A stretch of 64,000 nucleotides of DNA from Rhodococcus sp. 14-2483-1-2. GTDB taxonomy: Bacteria; Actinomycetota; Actinomycetes; Mycobacteriales; Mycobacteriaceae. The DNA is taken from contig NZ_NPFW01000023.1 in assembly GCF_002259405.1 (NCBI RefSeq), positions 372,001 to 436,000 on the forward strand, given 5' to 3'. Positions 32,262 through 40,304 of this stretch are shown here, one piece after another. Both the position numbers and the translations under genes were made by a program. The notes below the pieces were generated by a model, which saw only the letters and a list, made by a program, of their open reading frames with translations, was not told the DNA's origin and did no database searches. The first letter of the stretch is position 1; each line of letters begins with the position of its first letter.

Positions 32262-32796
32262 GCCGGCATCCAGGACGCACCAGCAATGATCCTGAACGAA
32301 CGCAACGACGTCCTCGCCTGGAACGACCTGGCGACTGCGCTGATCGCAGAACTTCCCGAATGTGCCGGCTGCGCAACGTAACATGGCCTGGCACATCTTC
32401 CTCAACCCGCGAGCACCTGAGATTCACCCGGACTGGAACGATGCGGCCCGTACCACGGTCGGCATCTTGCGGATGGCCGCTGGACGCCGTCCCCGAGACA
32501 CAGCACTCGAACATCTCATCGGCGAACTCACCGTAGGAAACCGGATATTCGCAAAACTGTGGGCCACCCAACACGTCCACGAGAAGACCCATGGACCAAA
32601 GAAGTTCCACAACAGCATCATTGGGGAAATCAGCCTCAGCTACGAGACCTTTCACATACCAGCGTCCGATGACCACCACATGCTAGTCATCTACACATCT
32701 GCGCCGAACAGTCCAGAACGGGACCTCCTCGACCGGCTGGCGGCGGCCACGACCGCAAGGCGGGAGACGCCAGTCGACGCGTCGACAACATCCTGA
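32262..32796 (+). pseudogene. Frameshifted MmyB-like regulator fragment
   Basis: The first piece (AVAGIQDAPAMILNERNDVLAWNDLATALI) ends at TAA 32379-32381; a second frame continues with MAWHIFLNP, DWNDAARTTVGILR, LIGELTVGN-IFAKLWATQHV and YETFHIPASDDHHMLVIYTSAP. Together they form the MmyB ligand-binding domain that normally follows an Xre HTH. The HTH is missing and one frameshift separates the two pieces. Confidence 0.65.
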
Positions 32797-33234
32797 CCCA
32801 CCCGCCACATCCAACCGTCCACCCGCCCTCTGGATTCTCCAGCCTCCAACGTGCCCCGACCGATCGGGCGCGTTCGGTCATTGCCACAAGTCCCGCCCGG
32901 ACTTTCATACCTGTAGCCAGTCATCTCGACGATCTCGTCCCGGCTCTCGCCGCACACCGACCGTCGACATCAGTGATGCGTTGACAGGTTGAGACCAAGG
33001 ATCGGAGAATGGCAAGGAACATCTCCAGGTCCTATGAGGGTCGTTCGACTGCGTCATCGTCCAAGTTGAACTCGAAGCTGCTATCAGCGACTCCGCACGG
33101 TCTCGAGTCTCTGCTGCGCCGAGCCGACAAGGGCATGCGGGGCCGCGCAGACGCTAGTGGCTCCTGCGTGCCCACTTGCTACGCGGTTCGCCACGTACCG
33201 GATCGTGATGCACGATCCGGAGTGCGCGCTCGCC
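32797..33234. other. Non-coding stretch with a strong hairpin
   Basis: About 440 bases after the MmyB remnant with no supported gene. A 10-bp perfect inverted repeat, CCGGATCGTG-ATG-CACGATCCGG (33198-33220), follows the stop of the HxlR gene on the minus strand and could terminate its transcript, though it lacks a T tract. Confidence 0.6.
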
Positions 33235-33645
33235 TCACAGTGCGGAGGTTCGGGTATCGAAGTCCTCGCGGGCGCGGGCGACATCGTCCATGTTCTCGTC
33301 GGCCCAGTTTTTCAGTTGTAGGAACACGCCGACCAATGACATTCCGAGAGCGGTCAATTCGTACTCGACCGTGAGTGGGACAGTGGGGGTGACAGTGCGG
33401 GTGAGGAGGCCGTCGCGTTCGAGGTTGCGCAGAGTTTGAGTGAGCATCTTCTGACTGACGCCGGTGATCCGACGCGCCAGCGCGGAATGCCGCGCCCGGC
33501 CGTCCATCAACGCGCACAACACCAGGGTCACCCATTTGTCGGCCAGTCGAGACAGGAGCTGTCGGCTGGTGCAGGTGACCAGAAACGAATCGTGTTCGAC
33601 CGCGGACGTATCAACCGTTGCCGTGTCGTCGTGCAGTGCGTGCAT
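33235..33645 (-). CDS. HxlR-family transcriptional regulator
   Basis: 136 residues. The family pattern is complete: CTSRQLLSRLADKWVTLVLCAL, RHSALARRITGVSQKMLTQTLRNLERDGLLTR, then VEYELTALGMSL. HxlR proteins bind as dimers and usually regulate a divergent neighbour; here that is an MFS exporter starting 120 bases away. A Cys near residue 25 could sense redox or electrophiles, as in some relatives. A repressor role for the divergent pair is inferred. Confidence 0.9.
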   Translation of the reverse strand: MHALHDDTATVDTSAVEHDSFLVTCTSRQLLSRLADKWVTLVLCALMDGRARHSALARRITGVSQKMLTQTLRNLERDGLLTRTVTPTVPLTVEYELTALGMSLVGVFLQLKNWADENMDDVARAREDFDTRTSAL

Positions 33646-33764
33646 CGTGGATTCCTGCCGCTGGCGAAGTAGGGCACTTTCAGGTACCTACTTCCGAATG
33701 GTTCCCTTATCGGTCAGAGTAGCGGACGTCCGGTGTCCCGCAGAGACCAACTATCAGGAGTCCC

Positions 33765-34964
33765 GTGACCGACAATCCCGCGGCGTGGCGCGACCTCGAC
33801 AACCGATCCACCAATACAGCATTGAGACCGGTACGGGCCTGGGCCGCCGTCACAGCCCTCGCATTGGCGGTGTTCGCTGTGACCGCCACGGAGATGCTGC
33901 CCATCGGGGTCCTGCCTGCGATCTCGGACGACTTGGGGGTCGGTGTAGGTGTCGCAGGTCTGTCCGTCAGCCTGTACGGCATTGTCGCCGGCGTCCTCGC
34001 GCCTGTGGCGACCAGGTGGACGCGTGCGGTCGACCGCCGCACCGTGGTGCTGATCATCGTCGCTGTGTTCGTGCTCGGTAACGCTGCGACTGCTCTGGTG
34101 ACGTCGTATGCGCAGCTTCTGGCGGTGCGGTTCGTGGTCGGGATTGCGCACGGGTTGATATGGTCGGTCGTCGCTGCGGTAGCAGTGCGTCTGGTTCCGC
34201 CGCCTCAGCGGGTGCGGGCTACTGCGGTGTCCTTTTCGGGTATCTCACTTGCTCTCGTCTTCGGTGTTCCGGCAGGAACCTGGATGGGGGAGTGGGTGGG
34301 GTGGAGAGGGGCGTTCGCGGCCCTCGCCGCTCTGACGGCGGTGGCCGGTGCCGCCGTCGTCGTGTTGTTGCCGGCCTTGCCCGCGTTGCGATCCGCCCAG
34401 GCTGCCAGCAGCGTCCGAGATGTTCTGCGGCGCAGTCGAATCAGGCTAGTTCTTCTGATCACCGCAGCGGTGGTGGTCGGAAACTACGCTGCCTATACCT
34501 ATATCGCGCCCTACCTTCTCGGCGGTGTGGGTGTTTCTTCGGACGTGGTCGGCGGGTACCTGGTGGTCTATGGGATTGCCGGGGTTGCGGGGAACGCGCT
34601 AGCGGGGTTCGTGTCCGCGCGCTCGTCGATGATGCTGATGGTGGGTGTTGCCGTCCTGGCCGCCGTGCTGCTGGTTCTCTCTGCTCCGGTGGGTGCACCG
34701 AGCGTGTTGGCGTTGGTCGGTGTGTGGGGGCTGTCGTATTCGGCGCTACCGGTGCTGTTGCAGACTGCTGTGTTCGATGCTGCACCGGCCTGTCGCGAAG
34801 CGGCGACGTCGTTGTACGTGTTGGTTTTCAACGTCTCGATTGCCGGCGGCGCGTTGGCCGGTGCTGTCGGTATCGATGTGCTCGGACCGATAGCGCCGAT
34901 GGCTCTCGGTGCGGGTTTCTGTGCGCTCGGGGCCGTTGCAGCTGTCGGTGCGCGCCGGTCGTGA
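33765..34964 (+). CDS. MFS drug-efflux transporter (DHA1-like)
   Basis: 399 residues with 12 predicted membrane helices. It has the sugar-efflux/chloramphenicol-resistance layout: FAVTATEMLPIGVLPAI in helix 1, a loop with TRWTRAVDRR, the RFVVGIAHGLIWSVVAAVA motif and GVPAGTWMGEWVGWR in helix 5. GTG 33765 is the start. The divergent HxlR regulator suggests induction by a small hydrophobic compound. The substrate is unknown. Confidence 0.9.
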   Translation: MTDNPAAWRDLDNRSTNTALRPVRAWAAVTALALAVFAVTATEMLPIGVLPAISDDLGVGVGVAGLSVSLYGIVAGVLAPVATRWTRAVDRRTVVLIIVAVFVLGNAATALVTSYAQLLAVRFVVGIAHGLIWSVVAAVAVRLVPPPQRVRATAVSFSGISLALVFGVPAGTWMGEWVGWRGAFAALAALTAVAGAAVVVLLPALPALRSAQAASSVRDVLRRSRIRLVLLITAAVVVGNYAAYTYIAPYLLGGVGVSSDVVGGYLVVYGIAGVAGNALAGFVSARSSMMLMVGVAVLAAVLLVLSAPVGAPSVLALVGVWGLSYSALPVLLQTAVFDAAPACREAATSLYVLVFNVSIAGGALAGAVGIDVLGPIAPMALGAGFCALGAVAAVGARRS

Positions 34965-35135
34965 CGACAATGCCGGGACGTGATCCCGCCGCCCCGGGCG
35001 CGAGCCCTGATGGCCCGCAAGCGCGGCCCTATCCGGACTGAGAGGGAGCGTCCACTGAGGCACCTTTGCATGTGTGGAGCCGGCTGGTCCGGTAGTAGTT
35101 GTGTCGTCGACGGCGCGCCTGAATTCACCATCTGA

Positions 35136-35951
35136 TCAGGGTGTAGTTGCGAGTATCGCTTGCATGTCGTGGGTTTCGAGGAGTTGTCGGTAGTTTGCGT
35201 CGGGCATTGCGTTGATCAGTAGCCGTCCACTGATGTCGGCTTTGATGTATTCGACGGCGAGCAGGCCTGTGACCGGATTGGTGGTCAGCACTGCTTCCGC
35301 TGGTGAGCGGTCGCCGAATTCGGCCACCACGGTGTCGACATCGTCGGCGACGGCCACAGCGAGGCGTCGACCGGACAGCCTCAGTCGTGCACTGGCCCCA
35401 CATTTGGAGAGGTCGTAGACCTTCGGACCGTGGAGGGTGCGTGGACCGTAGATCGCCACATGCGTCTGCACCCCGCGCTGCGCCGCACGCTCGAGGGCAG
35501 GGCCCAGAGCGTCGAGCTCTTCATCCCAGATACCGGCGAACAGCTGCGAGTGCGCAGTATCGACGAGACGCACGAATGCGTCGAGAATCGATTCTCGTGT
35601 GTAGAGCGACCACACCAACCCCGCGCGGTCGGCAGCGGGCATGGCATCGAGCTCGTCGATCGCCGCCGCGACATCGGCCTCGAATCGCGCTGCGAGCCCG
35701 GTGAGTAAATCGTGGTGCGGAACGGCGCCGTACAGAACAGGTTCTGATCTGTTCACCACAACTGCACCTTTGGTTTCGAGGCGGGCGAGGGTCTCGTACA
35801 CCTTGGAGGGCGGCATACCTGCTCGCTTACTGACTTCACTGCCGTTCATCGGAGACTGCCCCACCAAAGCGGTGTAGGCCTTGGCTTCGTATTGGGAGAA
35901 TCCGAGCCGCATCAGCGCCGATTGCAGCTTCGATGTCGGTGTGTCGTTCAC
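35136..35951 (-). CDS. TrmB-family regulator
   Basis: 271 residues. The N-terminal winged HTH (LMRLGFSQYEAKAYTALVGQ, SEVSKRAGMPPSKVYETLARLETKG) is characteristic of TrmB; the rest is the TrmB effector domain with a phospholipase-D-like core (SQLFAGIWDEEL, HVAIYGP). GTG 35951 is the start. It is divergent from the RidA-MFS operon and two dyads lie between them, suggesting it represses that operon and itself. The ligand is not evident. Confidence 0.85.
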   Translation of the reverse strand: MNDTPTSKLQSALMRLGFSQYEAKAYTALVGQSPMNGSEVSKRAGMPPSKVYETLARLETKGAVVVNRSEPVLYGAVPHHDLLTGLAARFEADVAAAIDELDAMPAADRAGLVWSLYTRESILDAFVRLVDTAHSQLFAGIWDEELDALGPALERAAQRGVQTHVAIYGPRTLHGPKVYDLSKCGASARLRLSGRRLAVAVADDVDTVVAEFGDRSPAEAVLTTNPVTGLLAVEYIKADISGRLLINAMPDANYRQLLETHDMQAILATTP

Positions 35952-35983
35952 ACGAGCAGTGTATTCCTCTTGCCCATCTCCTT

Positions 35984-36023
35984 ACTACCCTGGTAGTACT
36001 GTTGACGTTACTACCGAAGTAGT
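35984..36023. promoter_or_regulatory. Two dyad operators between the TrmB and RidA genes
   Basis: ACTACC-CT-GGTAGT (35984-35997, perfect) and ACTACC-GA-AGTAGT (36010-36023, one mismatch) are 26 bases centre to centre in the divergent intergenic region, just ahead of the RidA ribosome-binding site. They are the obvious candidates for TrmB binding. Confidence 0.65.
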
Positions 36024-36033
36024 GAAATGGAGA

Positions 36034-36405
36034 ATGATGCATACACGTATTTCGTCGGGATCGCCGTGGGAATCATCGGTGGGCTATTCACGTGCCGTGA
36101 TCGCAGGCGACACCATCTACATCTCGGGCACTGCGGGCGAGGGCCCGGATGTGTACCGGCAGACTCTCTCCGCGCTCGCCTCGGTGACCACGGTCCTCGC
36201 CGAGTCGGGGTTCGAATTGTCGGAGGTGGTGCAGAGTCGCCTCGTCGTCGCCGATTTCGAGAATTGGGAAGATGCTGCCCGTGCTCATGGCGAGGTGTAC
36301 GGCGAGGTCAAGCCGGCATTTTCGTTGGTGCACGCGCTGCCGTTCGTCGACGCGGAGATACTCGTGGAAGTCGAGTGCATCGCGGTACGTCACCGTGCCG
36401 TCTGA
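36034..36405 (+). CDS. RidA/YjgF-family protein
   Basis: 123 residues with the family core: YSRAVIAGDTIYISGTAGEG, then TLSALASVTTVLAESG-ELSEVVQSRLVVAD and the closing PAFSLVHALPFVDAEILVEVECIAV. RidA proteins hydrolyse reactive enamine/imine intermediates; the Arg of that reaction (near QSRLVV) appears displaced relative to classical RidA, so activity may differ. ATG 36034 or 36037 (GGAG just before). It overlaps the start of the MFS gene by 11 bases, so they form one operon under the TrmB-type regulator. Confidence 0.8.
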   Translation: MMHTRISSGSPWESSVGYSRAVIAGDTIYISGTAGEGPDVYRQTLSALASVTTVLAESGFELSEVVQSRLVVADFENWEDAARAHGEVYGEVKPAFSLVHALPFVDAEILVEVECIAVRHRAV

Positions 36406-37615
36406 AAGTGTTGCACGCATTGCTGATTCGGCCATAGATCGCCCACTGACCAGCGCCGAACTTGCAGTATCAGCGGTAGTAGCGGGGATCGCGATCGCCA
36501 ACGGTTACGCCATCGCACCGGCGTTGGGCGAGGTGGCGGCCGATCTGGAAACATCGTTGACGGTCGTCGGGTTCGTCACCTCCGGATCGCTCGTCGGGTA
36601 TCTCATCGGCGTGCTGATGCTGGTTCCGCTCGTCGATCGGATGCGGCCCGCTGTAGTGATCGCGGTGCAGTTGCTGGCACTCTCGGCGGCTCTGACGTGT
36701 GCTGCGTGGGCTCGCAGCGCTGCGGTGCTGATTGCAGTGTTCGTCCTGATCGGGGCGCTGACCTCGGTGTCGGGGCAGTCCAGTGCAGTGGTCGGCCGCT
36801 TGGCCGACCCGGTCAAGCGGGGTACCGCACTCGGCGTCGTCGCGGCCGGGATCTCGGCGGGCATCGTCTCCAGTCGGCTCGTCGGAGGAATACTTGCATC
36901 CGCGTGGGGGTGGAGGGCGATGCTGGCGATCTTCGCCGGATGTTGCCTGGTTGCAGCGTCGGCAGCTCTGGCAATCCTGCCGAGAGACGTGCCGTCGGGC
37001 GCAGGTCGTCGGCAGTCGGTAGTGCGGACCGCCCCGGCACTGTTGATGCGTCACCGATCGCTGCGGCTGGCGGCCGCGAGTGGAGCACTCTGGTTCTTCG
37101 CATTCAATCTCATCTGGGTCGGCTTGTCCCTGGCACTGTCGGCTGAGCCGTATTCATTGAACGCGAGGACTATCGGTCTGTACAGCCTGGCAGGGCTTCT
37201 CGGTTTGGCCGCGACATGGCCGGCGGGCAAGCTCACTGACCGTTGGGGAAGCCGCCGAGTCATGCTGGCTTCGTTGAGTGTCGCAGCCATTGCTGCGCTC
37301 CTTCTCACCGTGGCCCTCGGCAATCCGGTCTGGACGGCGGTGGCACTCGCTGTATTCGACGCCGGATGCTTCGGTGCCCAGGTCGCGAATCAGGCCGCGG
37401 TTGTTGCTGTCGACGACCGTCGCGCGGGCACTCTCCTCGGGGTCTACATGCTGATCTATTACAGCGTAGGTGCGTTGGGAACCGTCGTCGCCAGCATGCT
37501 GGCGACCTTCGGCGGCTGGCCTGCAACGACCATGGCCGCTGCCTCAGCTATGGCCGTAGCCACGGCGCTCACGTACCTCTCACCACGCATCCGTCCGGTA
37601 TCCGCACGACCCTGA
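36395..37615 (+). CDS. MFS transporter of the RidA operon
   Basis: 406 residues from GTG 36395, which overlaps the RidA stop. Twelve membrane helices; the loop 2-3 signature appears as LVPLVDRMRPAVV (degenerate), helix 5 has GVVAAGISAGIVSSRLVGG and loop 8-9 reads GKLTDRWGSRRVM. It resembles AraJ/YgaY-like small-molecule exporters. Together with RidA and the alpha/beta hydrolase 86 bases downstream it could form a detoxification unit. Substrate unknown. Confidence 0.85.
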   Translation: MPSESVARIADSAIDRPLTSAELAVSAVVAGIAIANGYAIAPALGEVAADLETSLTVVGFVTSGSLVGYLIGVLMLVPLVDRMRPAVVIAVQLLALSAALTCAAWARSAAVLIAVFVLIGALTSVSGQSSAVVGRLADPVKRGTALGVVAAGISAGIVSSRLVGGILASAWGWRAMLAIFAGCCLVAASAALAILPRDVPSGAGRRQSVVRTAPALLMRHRSLRLAAASGALWFFAFNLIWVGLSLALSAEPYSLNARTIGLYSLAGLLGLAATWPAGKLTDRWGSRRVMLASLSVAAIAALLLTVALGNPVWTAVALAVFDAGCFGAQVANQAAVVAVDDRRAGTLLGVYMLIYYSVGALGTVVASMLATFGGWPATTMAAASAMAVATALTYLSPRIRPVSARP

Positions 37616-37701
37616 TCATGAACCCGACTCGCCCCAGGGGGCACGCGCCGCGTACCGGACGACGAGGCTTGTTCACCGACGGCATAGACAGGAGAATCAG
37701 C

Positions 37702-38565
37702 ATGACCGCATGGAACCTGGATCGACAACTACATACAGACGAGGGCACCGTGCGATGGTCCACCTTCGGGACCGGTGATCCCATTGTTCTACTTCACGGA
37801 ACACCGTTCTCGTCGCTGATCTGGAAAGACATCGCTCACGGTCTGGCCCTGACCCGGCAAGTGTATGTGTGGGACATGCTCGGGTTCGGGCAATCCGACA
37901 AGAACATCGGCCAGAACGTCGGTTTGGCGAAGCAAGCCGACATCTTCGGCGACCTCCTCGACGAATGGGGTCTGGGCAGCCCGAGCGTGGTAGCCCATGA
38001 TGTCGGAGGTGCTGTCGCGCTCCGATCGACTCTGTTGGGACGGAGAATGTTTCGTGACTTGACGCTGGTCAACGCGGTCAGCGTCGATGGATGGTCTTCC
38101 GGGGGATTCTTCAGCACTGTGAAAAACAATGCTGCAGCGTTCTCGGCCCTTCCCGAGTACCCACACAAGGCATTGGTGACCAGCAAGATCAGCGACGGAA
38201 GCCATGTCGGTCTCAGCGCAGGTGTCCTCGACGCGTTCGTCGACCCATGGACCGGCACTGCAGGTCAGGATGCTTTTTACCGGCAGTACGAGCAAGCCGA
38301 CGAAACCGACACCGACGAGTTCCATGAATTACTGGGTGATCTCGCGACACCGACAACGATCCTGTGGGGCCGACGCGATCGATGGCTCGACGCAGACTAC
38401 GCGCTGAGACTCCGTAAGCGTTTGCCTCGCAGTAATTTTCACTGGATCGACGACAGTGGACACATGGTGCAGCACGATGCCCCCGCTCGACTCCTTGCAC
38501 ACTTGCTCACGCCACCGGATCAGGCAGCATCGTCCCCCTCGACAGTCACGCTCCAGCAACAGTGA
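37702..38565 (+). CDS. Alpha/beta hydrolase with Asp nucleophile
   Basis: 287 residues. HGTPFSS provides the oxyanion region, the nucleophile elbow is AHDVGG (Asp rather than Ser), the acid is probably in GRRDRWLD and the base is in DSGHMVQHD. An Asp nucleophile is typical of haloalkane dehalogenases and epoxide hydrolases, with a cap domain between. ATG 37702 follows AGGAGAA. It may be co-transcribed with the TrmB-regulated RidA/MFS genes. Substrate unassigned. Confidence 0.8.
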   Translation: MTAWNLDRQLHTDEGTVRWSTFGTGDPIVLLHGTPFSSLIWKDIAHGLALTRQVYVWDMLGFGQSDKNIGQNVGLAKQADIFGDLLDEWGLGSPSVVAHDVGGAVALRSTLLGRRMFRDLTLVNAVSVDGWSSGGFFSTVKNNAAAFSALPEYPHKALVTSKISDGSHVGLSAGVLDAFVDPWTGTAGQDAFYRQYEQADETDTDEFHELLGDLATPTTILWGRRDRWLDADYALRLRKRLPRSNFHWIDDSGHMVQHDAPARLLAHLLTPPDQAASSPSTVTLQQQ

Positions 38566-38583
38566 CAAATAGGCGAGAAATCC

Positions 38584-38602
38584 GAAGGTCTCGCGATGGA
38601 CG
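38584..38602 (+). repeat. 19-bp direct repeat, right copy
   Basis: Identical to 29028-29046. It lies in the gap after the alpha/beta hydrolase gene, with no gene at this point. It could be a remnant of an insertion sequence end or a recombination site. Confidence 0.7.
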
Positions 38603-38729
38603 ATCTGCCCGACGTTCGACTGGCCTGCAGCGGATTGACCTTTTCGCGGTTTCGCGCACTGTTGCCTCGTGAATGACCACTGTTGGCCGCGTCGTATTCA
38701 GCTAGCAGTCGACTTCGGTGTTGCTGCGT

Positions 38730-39371
38730 TCAGGGGTCGAGCGCCGAGTTGGCGATGGTTCCGTCGATTTGAGCGGTGATCGCCGCTCGGAGGTCGAAAG
38801 CTGCGGAATGCTGCGGCCATCGCGGCAGCATGCCGGCGACGGTGGGTGCAGACTCTGCGATGGCGGCAGGGTCGATCTTTTCGAACCACGAGCGTTCGTC
38901 GTCGGGGCGTGTGGCGAGCTCGGCCTGCCACATCAGTTCGGAGGTGGCGAGGTACCACGTCGACCGCCAGAGCGACAGTGCTCGTAGCTCGGTCATGCCG
39001 GTTTCGAGCGCCGCTGCAAGAAAGCGATCGGCCAGCGCGAGAGCCGGTGTGCCGACGGTTGTTCCGGTCCGGAGGATGGGCACGATCCACGAGATGCATG
39101 AGAGTTGCCGGTGCATGTCCATGACGATCTCGACCATGCGTTCTCGCGGCGACCCCGTGGGTGTGGCCCATTCGATCTCGGTCGCGATGTCGGTGAGCAC
39201 CAATGACAGGAGTTCGGATTTATTGGCCACGTGGTAGTAGAGCGTCATCGGCTTCGATCCGAGTTCGACGGCGAGGCGACGCATCCTCAGCCCTGCGACA
39301 CCGTCGCGTTCGAGCATCCTGCGCGCGGCGGAGACGATGGCTGCCCGGTCGACGGTGCTGTTCGCGGGCAT
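38730..39371 (-). CDS. TetR-family regulator
   Basis: 213 residues. The N-terminal HTH is clear: IVSAARRMLERDGVAGLRMRRLAVELGSKPMTLYYHVANKSEL. The C-terminal part is the all-helical ligand-binding domain with a VGTPALALADRFLAAALETG segment as in TetR_C. Two identical palindromes in the upstream region (39426-39457) are its likely operators and lie between it and a degraded divergent gene. Ligand unknown. Confidence 0.9.
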   Translation of the reverse strand: MPANSTVDRAAIVSAARRMLERDGVAGLRMRRLAVELGSKPMTLYYHVANKSELLSLVLTDIATEIEWATPTGSPRERMVEIVMDMHRQLSCISWIVPILRTGTTVGTPALALADRFLAAALETGMTELRALSLWRSTWYLATSELMWQAELATRPDDERSWFEKIDPAAIAESAPTVAGMLPRWPQHSAAFDLRAAITAQIDGTIANSALDP

Positions 39372-39425
39372 CGGTTCACCTACTTGTCGTAGCTCTTGCA
39401 GTTCAGGGGTGAGCCTACTACCGTC

Positions 39426-39457
39426 TCGTACGCGTACGAACAGTCGTACGCGTACGA
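39426..39457. promoter_or_regulatory. Twin perfect 14-bp palindromes, probable TetR operators
   Basis: TCGTACGCGTACGA occurs twice (39426-39439 and 39444-39457), each copy a perfect palindrome, spaced 18 bp centre to centre. They lie 55 bases from the TetR start and 19 bases before the ATG of the decayed divergent gene. Confidence 0.8.
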
Positions 39458-39475
39458 CATTGGAAAGGCGCGATC

Positions 39476-39652
39476 ATGACCGATCCCGAGGTGGCTGCGG
39501 GCGAGCTCGCGAACGGCATTGGCCGGTCGGCGGCGTGCTCATCGAGTCGGGGTCGAGTCAGACGGTACTCCTGCGCATATCCGAGAGTGCGGACGAGTCG
39601 GGGGTCATTCCTGCACCCGCTCGATGAGCCACTGCCGCCGTACACACCTTGA
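39476..39652 (+). pseudogene. Remnant of the TetR-controlled divergent gene
   Basis: From ATG 39476 (GGAAAGG upstream) the frame gives 58 residues; only the first dozen (MTDPEVAAGELA) look natural, after which it turns Arg/Ser-rich and stops. The region to 39778 has no other supported gene. The operator, ribosome-binding site and start survive while the body is lost. Confidence 0.4.
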
Positions 39653-39778
39653 CGCGTTGTAGCGGCCTTAGCTAGATCGACTCTTCCGGTCCTCTGCGTG
39701 CTACTCGTTCTCGGATTGTTTGGTTCCGCTGCGTGCGCCTCTGACGGGTCGATACCGAATGTCGGGGTGGCACCTTGT

Positions 39779-40219
39779 TCAGTGCCAGGGTTGAACAACA
39801 GCCGCTAGAGCAGGTCCATGAGTGCCATACGTTCGGCAGGATCGAGTGGTCTGAGCAGATCGCACTTGCGCGGCTTTAATGTCCTCGTCGAGTTGGGGCA
39901 GCTTGTCCCGGCCGTTCGGCGTCACCGTGATCACGTTGCGGCGCTTGTCCGGTGTGTCGGGTTCGTGGTGCGCGAGCCCTTCTTCGGTAATCCGGTCCAG
40001 GAGTTCGACGAGGTCACCGCGATCGATCGCGAACCGACGGGCGAGTCCGGCCTGGCTCGCGGGGCCACTTTCCTCGAGGGAGGCGAGAACGGCGTGGTTG
40101 CTGCGACGTCCACTGTGTTCGAGGTGCGACGCTACAACTCGGTTAGCGTGCATCGCAACATGGTTGAGCACCCAGCTCGGCAACCTTCGCACCCGCTCCG
40201 CCGGCTCACTGGTGGCCAT
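39779..40219 (-). CDS. MarR-family regulator with a C-terminal frameshift
   Basis: 146 residues. The winged helix is intact: HAVLASLEESGPASQAGLARRFAIDRGDLVELLDRITEEGLAHHEPDTPDKRRNVITVT. After about residue 115 the natural ending is in another frame: CDLLRPLDPAERMALMDLL followed by TAG at 39805. One extra base near 39875 would explain it, leaving an abnormal 25-residue tail here. Dimerisation helices at the C-terminus are affected, so function is doubtful. It lies 85 bases after the isochorismate synthase gene. Confidence 0.75.
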   Translation of the reverse strand: MATSEPAERVRRLPSWVLNHVAMHANRVVASHLEHSGRRSNHAVLASLEESGPASQAGLARRFAIDRGDLVELLDRITEEGLAHHEPDTPDKRRNVITVTPNGRDKLPQLDEDIKAAQVRSAQTTRSCRTYGTHGPALAAVVQPWH

Positions 40220-40304
40220 GGCGCGGTCCGTGCTGCGTTCGCCATCGATGGTGTCGAGTGGCGTGCTGAAGGGTCGTCGCGGCGACTCGGGTCGTCCTCA
40301 ATCC

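Noticed and set aside
37243..37701. Upstream extension of the alpha/beta hydrolase frame
   Set aside because: It overlaps the MFS gene in another frame and has no natural composition; ATG 37702 has a good ribosome-binding site.
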